Below, in pieces: positions 1 to 9,734 of a stretch of DNA of 64,000 nucleotides. Numbering within the stretch: the stretch's first letter is position 1; each line of letters opens with the position of its first letter. The translations under genes were made by a program, and so were the position numbers. Source of the stretch: Calliopum simillimum (taxonomy: Eukaryota; Arthropoda; Insecta; Diptera; Lauxaniidae). The stretch spans positions 46,937,948 to 47,001,947 of the forward strand of contig OX638370.1 in assembly GCA_951812925.1 (NCBI GenBank). Direction: 5' to 3'. The notes beneath the pieces are model-generated. The model was not told where the DNA came from and searched no databases. It worked only from the letters and a program-made list of their open reading frames with translations.

Positions 1-681
1 CCGGACCTTCCGATGGCTTTATCTCAGTAACTAGGTCCGAGATATTCTTTTTAAGGACTAAGAACTCAATGATAAAAAATTAGTTTCAGAATTTTAGCCA
101 ACTTATCACTAAACGACACATGACCTCCATATGACCTTGAAAACTTTTTTCTCAGAAGTTCTGGAAAAAAACGGACCCCAGATTCGGATTCAGGACGTCA
201 AAGTTCTTAGGAAACACATAGTCTAATCAAAACGCCATGACATTTTTTTTTTGTAAACCTGTGTAATTCATCATTTAAATTTTATTAAAACAATTGAACA
301 TGATACATTTCTGATTAAAGCTTTCATTTGCTTTTTGTTATAAATTCTTTATTTGGTTATATTTTACATTTGTCGCAAAAAGAAAATTTCTCCATTGTTT
401 CTTGAATTCTGAGATGCTACCAGCCGATTTTTTGTGTTATACCTACTATCTATTTTTTAAAAAACTCATACAAATCGAAAAGCTTTTTATGTGGGAAAAC
501 TATCCTGGCTAGTGCTTAATCAGATCTCATCTGGTTAACCAGGCAAGTGAGAATGAGGTATTAGATTCCGTTATCCGTTAGAGTATTACGTGTATACGAA
601 GTTAAGGGCAACTTAGTTCAGACTTCATCTTTCAGTTTGCATTGTAACATTGCGTTTTATCCTCTTGAAAAATTCAATTCA
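1..681. other. AT-rich noncoding stretch, nothing recognised
   Basis: No long open frame, RNA gene or repeat with a partner elsewhere in the window was seen here. It is AT-rich with short homopolymer runs. Confidence 0.5.
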
Positions 682-840
682 ATGAGTTTTTACGATTTTT
701 GAGATGATTTATCTCAACAATGGTGTATCGATCGACTAAAAAGGGGTTTTGGCGACGAAGCACCATCCAAGACCAGAGTGTATGAGTGGTCAAAAGAGTC
801 CAAGCGCGGGCGGATTTCACTTAAAAACGACGTGCAATAA
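682..840 (+). pseudogene. mariner transposase N-terminal relic
   Basis: One frame, broken by a TGA at the seventh codon and ended by TAA, reads through a mariner-type helix-turn-helix region. Recognisable pieces are MSFYDF, DDLSQQ, FGDEAPSKTRVYEW and SKESKRGRISL. The block 'FGDEAPS..VY.W..E.KRGR' is characteristic of the DNA-binding N-terminus of mariner transposases. The catalytic domain is absent, so this is a dead fragment of about 50 codons. No terminal inverted repeat was found next to it. Family assignment is from memory of mariner proteins. Confidence 0.75.
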
Positions 841-999
841 AAATATTTAAGATATTTATTTTTAATTGAAATTTTACGTCTTTCGCCTCAAAGATTCATC
901 AGACTATTAGTTTTTTTCATGTAATTATTATAATTATTTTTATTTTACTAAATTAATTATAATTGAAAAATTACAAGTTGAAAAACTTTTGTGTTAGGT

Positions 1000-1085
1000 C
1001 TGGGCCGGAGTTGAACCGAGGACCTCACGGTTGCTACAACTCTCAATCGCAGTGCCAGTCGCTAGACCACTGCTCCACCCTTGCG
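1000..1085 (-). repeat. tRNA-like (SINE head-like) fragment
   Basis: Read on the minus strand this segment carries GGTTCAACTCC, a good match to the Pol III B box (GGTTCRANYCC), preceded by a plausible A-box region (GTGGTCTAGCGACTGG). It does not fold as a clean tRNA by eye, so a tRNA-derived SINE head or tRNA relic is the better call. Similar heads occur at 2855-2945, 16690-17060 and in the palindrome at 19063-19952. Confidence 0.45.
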
Positions 1086-1139
1086 CTCTTACGAAGCTGA
1101 CTTATTGACTTATTTTGTTTTGTGCGTAAGTACGTGACC

Positions 1140-1335
1140 GAAAACGCTTCGTTCTCGCTACCAGAAATGCTCTTTGGATGCGCATCGCTCCCGCATTCAG
1201 AAATGCTCTTTGGTTGCGCTTCGCTCTCGCTACCTATAGCGCAGAAAATATGCGCATACAAATCAGCTCTTTAGATACGAGAAGGACGCGCATCGCTATT
1301 GCATCTTGGGGATGCGCATCGAAATTTTCTGTTGG
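1140..1335. repeat. GC-rich degenerate 36-bp tandem repeat
   Basis: The block AAATGCTCTTTGG.TGCGC recurs at 1165 and 1201 (36-bp step), followed by further TGCGCATCGC words to about 1320. It is distinctly more GC-rich than its surroundings. No coding meaning is apparent; short open frames across it are low complexity. Confidence 0.6.
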
Positions 1336-2850
1336 GATGTGTCTTTTTATTTTTCATTACCTTTCAGAAAAAAATTATGAGACCCCAGGGACCAACATTT
1401 TTTTACATTTTGTTGCTCTGTGTAATATGAACTATTAATTTTTGACAAACTTTTTGATGCTGAATACAAATCCGCTAAAAGCATTACTCTATCGTTGAAG
1501 AATTTTGAGACATTCTAACCTAAAAATGCCTTAAATAAAAGATAACTGCTATTTTTGAGGTTATATAAAAATATCTCTTAAGATAGTTGAAAGCAATAAT
1601 ATTTCTCTTCATATCCCCTTTTGAATACATATCTTTTTTGACTCTTTTGGAGGTTACACAGAGGACCTTGAAGCTTTTCAAAGCTAATCCAAAACTCATA
1701 CATTTACATACATATAAAACTACTAAAAAGAGAAACGTACGGGTAGAGACTATTTATACGAAATTTATACTAAAAGTCCTGCATAAATGAAAAACAAACA
1801 TTTTCCGGAAGTTAAACTTTAATAGATAACCTTAAAAATTTTACTTTAAAATGGAATCGTTCATTCGTATAAATTTTTTTACTTGATGAGAAAAATAAGC
1901 AATAAAAAAGCAATCGAGAGAAAAATGTTCAGGTACGAAATCAATTTAACTTCATTCATTTCCTTTTCAACTCAGTACTTTTATGATCGCGATAACAATA
2001 ACAAAATTAAAACTTTCCTCCACATTTAAAACATATTTTTGCTCTTTTGTTAAGATTTTCTTTAATAAAAAATATTTTCATTTTCATTCAACTGTTGGAA
2101 TGTCAGCCGCTATTAAGTGTAAACAGTGCGAACAATGGGGTTTACTCGCATATTGAAAGAAATAAAATTCGCTTAAAAAAAAAAAAAAAAAATTAATAGC
2201 ACAAAAGGGCACTGATGTCATCTTGAGTTTTTATGAGTTATAAATACAACTCGTATCATGGCTACATTAAAAAGAATTTTTTCCTTTCTGAAAACATTTG
2301 TTACCTTTTGTACCTTGACAACTACATATTGCAATGATGTCAAAAGGCAAAATTTAAACAACATTCTTTATGGACTTGCTTTTTTTATTAACAAGTGGTA
2401 TTTTAATGTGAAAATGCGAAATACATTTTCTAGAATATAAAATAAACATTTAAAATTTTGTTTGTTTTTTTTTTAGGAACTTACAACCGAAACCAGACAT
2501 GTTTAGCGCACTGTTTTATTAACCCGAAATCGAACTTGTCTATTTTACTTTGATTAACCCGAAACCAAACATTTTTTAAGGGCTTCAGTCCCTGAATTAT
2601 TTACGTATTTCATTCTACAGATTACTTATACTTTCAGAAAAAAAATGTATGACCATTTTGAATTTATAATTCTAGTCAAAATAACTTTATTTTTTTCACG
2701 CACAAAAATGAGTGTCATAATTGTCACCCCACTCGAGTAAGGTAAATATCATAAGAATATGGAATCATTTTGACTTTTATAATTTTAGTAACAATTTCTA
2801 GTTTTGGACAGATATTTTCTTTATATACAAATTTTTTTACTTCTACATTA
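1336..2850. other. AT-rich stretch with one repeat fragment and a poly(A) run
   Basis: Mostly unassigned. Around 1490-1585 the text (TTTTGAGA..TTCTAACCTAAAA and a TTGAGGTTATATAA block) matches part of the foldback arms at 6240-6310 and 6770-6830, so a relic of that family lies here. A run of about 18 A residues sits near 2175-2192. No gene recognised. Confidence 0.45.
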
Positions 2851-2854
2851 CATG

Positions 2855-2945
2855 CGTAAGCAGCCCAGAGTATATGTATCTGACTATGAAACGGAAGGGC
2901 CAGGGTTCGAACCCAACCGGCGTTTTTTTTTTTTTTTTTTTTTTG
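2855..2945 (+). repeat. tRNA-like SINE head fragment followed by poly(T)
   Basis: On the plus strand GGTTCGAACCC is a full B-box match, about 45 bases downstream of an A-box-like TAAGCAGCCCAGAG. A run of about 22 T residues follows directly and would act as a Pol III terminator. No coherent acceptor stem was found, so a tRNA-derived repeat is likelier than a working tRNA gene. Confidence 0.45.
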
Positions 2946-3164
2946 TTGTTTGAACTATACAGTAAGGTAAATATCACGCCCATTTTTTCATAAAAATTAC
3001 TAGGAAACATACATTCTGAATTGACTAAAACAGTAAGGTGAACCTTACTTCGGTGTGAAGTTGTCACTATTCTGATTTGAAATTCTGGTAAAATTTATGA
3101 GAAATAAAGTAGCAAGTACTATTTTTTTTCCCCGTGTGGCAACAAACTTCTACTTCTTCATGTG

Positions 3165-3316
3165 TTCAGTAAACTTATGCAGGATATTACGAAGAATATT
3201 TTTGTAGACAATTTTAACCTTCTAAAACCCCCACATGTGGGTCATTTTGACCTAAATGTGGGGGGTCAAAATGACCCACTTGTAAGGGTCGTAATATCCT
3301 GCATAAGTTTACTGAA
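3165..3316. mobile_element. small foldback (hairpin MITE), 152 bp
   Basis: The outer arms TTCAGTAAACTTATGCAGG and TCCTGCATAAGTTTACTGAA are reverse complements, continuing through GATATTACGA. An inner pair (TGTGGGTCATTTTGACC and GGTCAAAATGACCCAC) closes the stem. Almost the whole length folds on itself and no open frame is present. Target duplication is unclear. Confidence 0.8.
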
Positions 3317-3599
3317 AACAAGATACACATCAAATGTAAGGATCATATAGTTAAATTCATCGATTTAACACAAGAATGCGCTATTTTTGTATTTTTCATG
3401 TACAGTGGATTAAAAACTTCAAATATCGATTAAAAAAAAATCTGACGTGCTGGAGAAAAACGACGAGACACGGCTATTTTTTTAACGCCTACTTTAAGAA
3501 TTTTTGGATTTTTTCATGTGTTTTTCAAAAAGTTTTAATTGTCGAACAGTTTATTACAAAAAAACGAAAAAAATAGGGAAAAACGCATTTTGGTAACTT
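3317..3599. other. unassigned AT-rich spacer
   Basis: Nothing recognised. Confidence 0.4.
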
Positions 3600-4065
3600 C
3601 TCAATGAATTGTATACAACTTTTGCATTTTTCCATCGATTTTTTTAAGTGGTATCTTATTTTCTTCACAAATATATAGTCTATGATACAAAAAAATTATA
3701 AAAAAGTTATTTCTTCTTCTATAAATCTGCAGTTGATTTTGATTTTTTGTTAATTTTTTCGAAAAAAAAAATGTTTTTTTTAGAAATCAATTTATTTCGC
3801 CGAAACTAACAAACCAACCAAAAAGTGATGTGATTATCATTTGTAGGTAATTTAATTACCTTTAATGTGACATATAATACGTTTGAATACATACATTGGT
3901 TCTTGAGATATTTGTATTTACATGGAACTATCTTTTTTTTTTGGTCCGAAAACCGAAAATGACCGATATCTCGAAAACGACACGAAATAAAAAAAAAATA
4001 ATGCAATTTTCGGAATCAGCAGTCCATTTTACATATAAAATGAATAATGGCATTCACTGGGGAAA
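3600..4065 (+). repeat. unnamed interspersed repeat, copy A (uninterrupted)
   Basis: This segment is present inverted at 5440-5788 plus 7276-7350 (copy B, split by a foldback element) and, in part, directly at 8634-8870 (copy C). Shared landmarks are CTTGAGATATTTGTA, the poly(T)-GGTC block, CGATATCTCGAAAACGAC and TTTTCGGAATCA. No open frame is conserved. It serves as the empty-site reference for the insertion at 5789-7275. Confidence 0.75.
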
Positions 4066-5326
4066 AATTTTTTAATAATTTGTAGACTAGTGTAATCAGT
4101 CGCAATAAATATAGTTTTCATTTCCTAGTGCTTAACTTTAATATACATGGGTCTTTTATAAACTTCTTAAAAGAAAAATCGACCAATTCCTTATTCTTGA
4201 ATGGCTTACTTATTAAGTGTTTATTACATTAAATTTCCGCCCACTCAGCTCATAAACGCGTATGGAACCTCAGAAATTGTATGTGAGCTTCCGAATTCCT
4301 TTGAAACCTTGACACGAAAAATATCTTTGTTATTATTTGGATACCTTTCGATTTCTCTTTTTATCATACATACACTAAAAAAGAAACATGTAAAGGGTGT
4401 TTTGGCTTTAAGGTACTGAACTTTAATTACAATAAAACACATAAAAATTTGTTAAATTAACATTTTTTGGTTTTGCTCTGCTTGTAATTTAATGTTTTAA
4501 AACCATTTGGATTTACCATAACTACATCTAATAAAGATCATTCGGACTGTCGAATTACAGGCCACTTTTTCAAGAATTGGAAACCATGCGCATTTCAAAA
4601 AATACCCTTAGTTTTTGTAGTAAGTCGGTTCCATTTTAGCCCACATTTTCGAAAATTGAAGGCATGGTGATTAGCCAAAACTTACTAAACATAAATGTCC
4701 AATATTTATTTATTTTTTTTATTTAAATATTTATCTAAATAAAAAAACACCCGTTACATAATAACCAACTACCTGTATACAATTTTGTGTATTTACAATG
4801 CGATTCGCGTTCTAACAATTTCATTGTTGATTTCGTATAGAAATTATTTGCCTTCAAAGTTAATAAATTGAAAATTGTGCGCTTTTGTGAAAATGTATGG
4901 TTCAATTAGAACTAATAAACCTTCGCAGTTAATAGATTGGAAGCATTTTGCGCTCTTAGTTTGATTCATGATGCTTAGCATTGACAAATGAAACTCAACT
5001 TTTTTGGCCGAACCTTACTTTTACAGGGCCCTTCCTCTCCAACTTTTGGTTGGCTTCTTAATAAATGGTTTAATAAAGACGGCAGTATTATTACAATGGT
5101 TATTGGAGAACCAGGTCTTGCCGAATATATACAAATGCATACATAATTTATCAAAATGTTTTATTACGCTAGCTGCAATTTTCGACTAACTACACTAGTT
5201 AACAAAAACTAAAAAAAAAAAAAACAAAAAATAAAAATAAAAAACACATTTCTCATTTTCGGTCATATCTCAAGTCATAATTTTAGTCGCACTATGTTTG
5301 AAACTAAAAATAACAACATTCAACAA
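4066..5326. other. AT-rich stretch between inverted repeat copies
   Basis: It lies between the inverted copies A and B. Short open frames (under 75 codons) show no recognisable domain. A poly(A)-rich run lies near 5208-5245. Confidence 0.4.
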
Positions 5327-5410
5327 TCTGTTCGTTTACTCCAAGTTTTTACACATAAAACGTACGTAAACGAGAGCTTTTCGGGTTAAAACTTGGAGTA
5401 AATGAACAGA
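5327..5410. repeat. perfect-looking hairpin, about 24-bp arms
   Basis: TCTGTTCGTTTACTCCAAG (from 5327) and CTTGGAGTAAATGAACAGA (to 5410) pair with one mismatch across a loop of about 34 bases. It is too small for a known element and may be a solo tip of a foldback repeat. Confidence 0.7.
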
Positions 5411-5439
5411 CTGAGTGCACTAGTTTACAGCTAAAATCA

Positions 5440-5788
5440 ACTTTGAATGCCATTATTAATTTTATATGCAACATCGGCTACTGATTCCGAAAATCACATT
5501 ATTTTTGTTTTCTTTCACGTCGTTTTCGAGATATCGGTCACTTAATTACAAATAGCACAAGAACCAATATTTATGTTTAAACGTACAATAAGTTAAATTA
5601 AAGGTAATTAAATTACATATAAATGATATTCACATCAGTTTTTGGTTGGTTTCGAAGAGATAGATTAATTTCTAAAAAAACATTATTTTTTCTCGAAAAA
5701 ATTAAGAAAATGACAAAATCAACTGCAAATTTATACAAGAAAAAATAATTTTTTTATAACATTTTGTTTTTTTGTATCATAGACTATA
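5440..5788 (-). repeat. unnamed interspersed repeat, copy B, first part
   Basis: Reverse complement of copy A (3672-4065). It is interrupted at TATA (5785-5788) by the palindromic element 5789-7275 and resumes at 7276-7350. Confidence 0.75.
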
Positions 5789-7275
5789 CACACCTGTCCC
5801 CACGTGTATTAAATAAAAAGTGCTTGCACCCAAAATGTTTTTTTGGAGAAATGTGCGGAATAACTCTGGGATCAAACACATATAGCTCTTTTTTCAAAGT
5901 GAACGGCACTTTTTCAAACCAGCGCCAAGAAACCCATTTTTTTAGCACGGGGCTCTATACTAAAACTAAAAAAAAAATTGACTAAAACGGATACAAAAAA
6001 AGAGTATGCAGAAAGTTACCTGCTTGTCTGTAAATTATAAAACCGTAATTTGCAAAATGCTACCAAATATCGTTTACGAGATATTGCGTTTTTACTTAAT
6101 TTTTTGAGTTTCTATTAAAAAATTAAATTTTTGCATACAAAAAAAAATAATGATCAATATATAGAAACAAAAATAGTCAATTCTAATGTATTTTTTGACG
6201 CTTAGTCCGAATCTGGTCTTAAAATTTCTCTATGACTTCTGAATTTTGAGATATCCTAACCTAAAATTTTGGCATGTACGGTTTTTTTACCTTTTTTGAG
6301 GTTATATAACAGGAACAGGTAATTGTTCATCATAAAACTCGATAAGATTTTTAAAAGTACTATTCTTTTTCTTTAAAACTCATTTTGATTTATATCGATA
6401 TCTTTATTTTTCTCCGAAATATCCTAACCTAAAAAAAGTTCAAAAAGTGCATGAAAGACGCCATTGGCAACATTGGTTGATTTATATAAAATGTTGTTAA
6501 AAATGATTATGGTAAATTACAAGTGACAATAATTACTTTTTACTGAAACATTCTCCATTCTTAAACATCATGATCACTTTTAACAACTTTTTATACAAAT
6601 CAACTAATGTTGCCAATCACGTCTTTCGTGCACTTTTTGAACTTTTTTTAGGTTAGGATATTTCGGAGAAAAATATAGATATCGATATAAATCAAAATGA
6701 GTTTTAAAGAAAAAGAATAGTACTTTTAAAAATCTTATCGAGTTTTGTGATGAACAATTACCTGGTCCTGTTATATAACCTCAAAAGTGGTTAAAAAACC
6801 GTACATGCCAAAATTTCAGGCTGGGATATCTCAAAATTCAGAAGTCATAGAGAAATTTTAAGACCAGGTTCGGATTTAACGTCAAAAAATACTTTAGAAT
6901 TGACTATTTTTGTTTCTATATATTGATCATTATTTTTTTTGTACGCAAAAGTTTAATTTTTTAATAGAAACTCAAAAAATTAAGTAAAAACGCAATATCT
7001 CGATAGGATTTTTCAATTTACGGTTTTATAATTTACAGACAAGCAGGTAACTTTCTGCATACTCTTTTTTTGAATCCGTTTTAGTAATTTTTTTTTTAGT
7101 TTTAGTATAGAGCCCCGTGCTAAAAAATGGGTTTTTCGGCGCTGGTTTGAAAAAGTGCCGTTCACTTTGAAAAAAGAGCTATATGTGTTTGATCCCAGAG
7201 TCATTTCGCACATTTCCCCAAAAAAACATTTTGGGTGCAAGCACTTTTTATTTAAAACACGTGGGGACAGGTGTG
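5789..7275. mobile_element. palindromic foldback transposon, 1487 bp
   Basis: Arms of about 0.7 kb (5789-6512 and 6568-7275) are near-complete reverse complements around a spacer of about 55 bases. Termini are CACACCTGTCCCCACGTG and its complement. Arm text includes GTGCTTGCACCCAAAATG, CTGCTTGTCTGTAAATTATA and CTCCGAAATATCCTAACC. The element splits copy B of the flanking repeat. Comparison with copy A at 3600-4065 indicates a 4-bp TATA duplication (5785-5788 and 7276-7279), though the site is a TA run so 2 bp is possible. No transposase frame exists; it looks like a non-autonomous foldback element moved by an unknown transposase. Confidence 0.85.
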
Positions 7276-7350
7276 TATATATTTGTGAAGAAAATAAGAT
7301 ATCATTTAAGAAAATCGATTAAAAAATGGAAACGCATGCAAGTATCCCGT
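7276..7350 (-). repeat. unnamed interspersed repeat, copy B, second part
   Basis: It continues copy B after the foldback insertion: TATTTGTGAAGAAAATAAG here is the complement of CTTATTTTCTTCACAAATA in copy A near 3655-3675. Confidence 0.7.
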
Positions 7351-7384
7351 GTGTTACAAAGAAAAGTATTTTTTTCGACCTCAA

Positions 7385-7830
7385 ATTAAAAAGTTGTTAG
7401 GACAAATGTAAAACTCGTACCGAATTAAAGGAAATTTAACGAGAATGCAAAAAAAAAAAAAATGTAAAAGTGTATGTCAAAAGGACCTTTTTCATACTGA
7501 AATGACCACCAAAGTCAAAAATTAGAAAAAAAAATATTAAAATATCAACTTTGAAGGTCCAGAACTTTGCGAAATCCTTTTGAACTTTATAAACCAAATA
7601 CACTCTTGAAAAGCTCATACAATTAGCTAAAAATTTCCAGCGAAAAAGTTTACTCTAAAACGCTAGGGTGATCCAATAATTTTTTTTTTTTTTTAAACAA
7701 CTCAGAAAATCAGTTTTCACCCTATAACCCCGCAGTGGTACATTTTATACCCCCTTCAGGTGCAATTCTTTGTTAGTCTAGGCATCCTCTATCACCTCCC
7801 AGATGCTTCGTAACCTCTATATAATATACA
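7385..7830. repeat. MITE-family fragment (relative of 39130-39475 and 45512-45854)
   Basis: Shared blocks with the other copies are GTTAGGACAAATG, CTTTGCGAAATCCTTT, CGCTAGGGTGA.CC, CCTCTATCACCTCCCAGA.GC and TTCGTAACC. The right end resembles the subterminal part of the TA-flanked family described at 45512-45854, while the left end lacks that terminal repeat. No open frame is conserved between copies. Confidence 0.65.
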
Positions 7831-7850
7831 AATTTATGACAAATAAATAA

Positions 7851-8633
7851 ACTAGTAAGGGTGTAACCTTTGGCCTGGCCAAACATTAAATACCCTACAC
7901 TGCAGTATTTTTGAAATTTTGCTCATATGGGAGGTGCCACGCCCTCTTGTCTGAGTTCACCCAGCTTTTGCTCAGAGCTTGCATTTATAGTTTTTAGTGT
8001 CTGAGTGAAATTTGGTTGTATTATCTTAAAAAACTCTTTCAGTATAGCATTTTGAAACATTTGCTTATATGGGAGGTGCCACACCCCCTTGTCCGATTTC
8101 ACCCAATTTTTGTTGAGAGCTTTCATTTATAATTTTTAGTGTCTGAGTCAAATTTGGTTAGAATATCTCAAGAAACGCTTTTAGTATAGCGTTTTGATGC
8201 ATTTGTTTATATGGTAGGTGCCACGCCCTCTTGTCCGAATTCGCTCAGTTTTTTTTCAGTTTTTTTGGTTGCATTGTTGTAAAAAATACTCCTAAAATTG
8301 CATTTTGAATATATTTTTTATATGGGCGGTAGGCGTGTCCGTTGATCGATTTTGCTCATTTTCAATCCCCCGAGCTAACTTTGACGACGGAGGCAGTGTA
8401 CGAAATTTCATTGAATTATCTTGCTCAGTTTTCCCAAAAAGTGTATTTCAACACACAGCCAGCCAGCCAGCCAGCCAGCCACCCAGCCAGCCAGACAGAC
8501 GGACATGGCTATATCGACTCAGGAGGTGACGCTGATCAAGAATATATATACTTTTCTATATCTGCCACGCCTCCTTCTCTGCGTTACAAACGGAAGGACA
8601 AAGTGAATATACCCTGGGTGTAGGGTATAAAAA
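7851..8633 (+). mobile_element. DINE-1-like (Helentron-associated) element, copy 1
   Basis: Runs from ACTAGTAAGGGTGTAACC to GGGTGTAGGGTATAA. It holds a subterminal 11-bp inverted pair (ATACCCTACAC near the start, GTGTAGGGTAT at the end) and about three ~142-bp internal repeats, each starting GGGAGGTGCCACGCCC (7929, 8071, 8213). Next come a CCAG microsatellite (8457-8495) and a conserved tail with GACGGACATGGCTATATCG, TGATCAAGAATATATATAC and CGCCTCCTTCT. From memory, Drosophila INE-1/DINE-1 has the same order of GCCACGCC repeats, short tandem repeat, GGACATGGCT block, GATCAAGAATATATATAC block and TATACCC ends. Open frames here are repeat artefacts. Confidence 0.7.
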
Positions 8634-8870
8634 TAAGCTTTGTTGTGAATATCATTTATGGGTAATTTAATTACATTTGATTTGACATATACTACTTTTA
8701 AATATAAACATTGGATCTTGAGATATTTGTAATTGAGTAGAACCATCTTTTTTTTTTGGTTCAAAAACCGAAAATAACCGATTTCTCAAAAACGACGTGA
8801 AAGAAAAAAAAAAGTAATGTGATTTTCGGAATCAACAGACGTAGGAAATGAATAGTGGCACCAACAGTTG
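8634..8870 (+). repeat. unnamed interspersed repeat, copy C (partial)
   Basis: It matches copy A from its ATATCATTT.T.GGTAATTTAATTAC block to TTTTCGGAATCA. It begins exactly where DINE-1-like copy 1 ends. Confidence 0.65.
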
Positions 8871-8969
8871 AATATTTCTTTCAGCATTTTTAAACTAATG
8901 TTATTTTCCAAGCGGATTAGTGATTTAAAAATTAACACTTTTAATTAACACAAGCGCACTAGACCGTAA

Positions 8970-9200
8970 CACAAAAAAAAAGTCCGCCGTACGATGTATT
9001 TTTTAAAGGAATTTCGGAAAAATTTTTTTTTGTTTTGACCGAAAGTAGGGGTCGCCCATTAACATTTTTCATCATATATTCGACATTTACAGGCCGATAT
9101 TTATGTCTCAAAGAGACCTTTTTTTTTGCTTCATTTGTCATTGACATCAAGTGTCCCGTTCAAGTACTGACCCACCGGATCTCAGTCCTACCATCTTAAT
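8970..9200 (+). repeat. local duplication, unit 1
   Basis: The order CCG.CCGTAC, ACGATGTATTTT, TTCGGAAA, poly(T), ATATTTATG.CTC, TCAAGTG and GGATCTCAGT..CCTACCAT recurs at 9345-9625. Confidence 0.65.
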
Positions 9201-9344
9201 GTGTCAACCTAATGTCAGAGATTAAAGCCCGCAAAATATTATTAAACATTAGCCAAAGTCGTATTTCGATTACCCCAACAGAAATATTTTAAAAAATATT
9301 CTTAATTTTTTTTGCCAAACATAGGTGTTTAGACTTTACCAGAA

Positions 9345-9625
9345 AAAATGTCGGCCGTACCGCCTCTAAAACGATGTATTTTAGCAAAAAAATTCGGAAA
9401 CATTTTTTTTTTTTATGAAAACTTCGGCATTCACAGCCCAATTTAAAGTGTGATATACCAATATTTATGCCTCTAGAAGACCAATATTTTTGCTTCGAAG
9501 ATCATTGGCATCAAGTGCCACCACATTGGCATCAAGTGCCACGACATTGGCATCAAGTGCACTGCCACGTTCTAGTATTTACCCATCAGATCTCAGTTCC
9601 TACCATACTAATAATCTCTAATCGA
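9345..9625 (+). repeat. local duplication, unit 2, with 21-bp expansion
   Basis: Second copy of 8970-9200. The single TCATTGACATCAAGTG of unit 1 is expanded here into three 21-bp repeats of CATTGGCATCAAGTGCCAC (starts 9503, 9524, 9545). Confidence 0.7.
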
Positions 9626-9734
9626 ATAATAGCTGAAATAATAACGTCACTTTTCTCTTGCTTACTTTGTTTTGCTACTGCTTTTATTTTATAGTTGAAA
9701 TATCTGTTGGAATTGCGTCCATATTTTATTCGGG

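Noticed and set aside
2880..2925. Functional tRNA gene
   Set aside because: The B box is good but no acceptor or anticodon stem could be paired by eye; a tRNA-derived repeat fits better.
7923..8126. Open frame of 67 codons with relatives at 13030-13233, 14912-15094, 20851-21123 and 42322-42561
   Set aside because: All lie in the internal units of the DINE-1-like element. Their similarity (NFTQTL, GVAPPI) follows from the repeat, and the unit step of about 141 bp keeps one frame open by chance.
8305..8623. Overlapping frames rich in QPASQPASQ
   Set aside because: They translate the CCAG microsatellite and the conserved tail in several frames; no start context or conservation of one frame.
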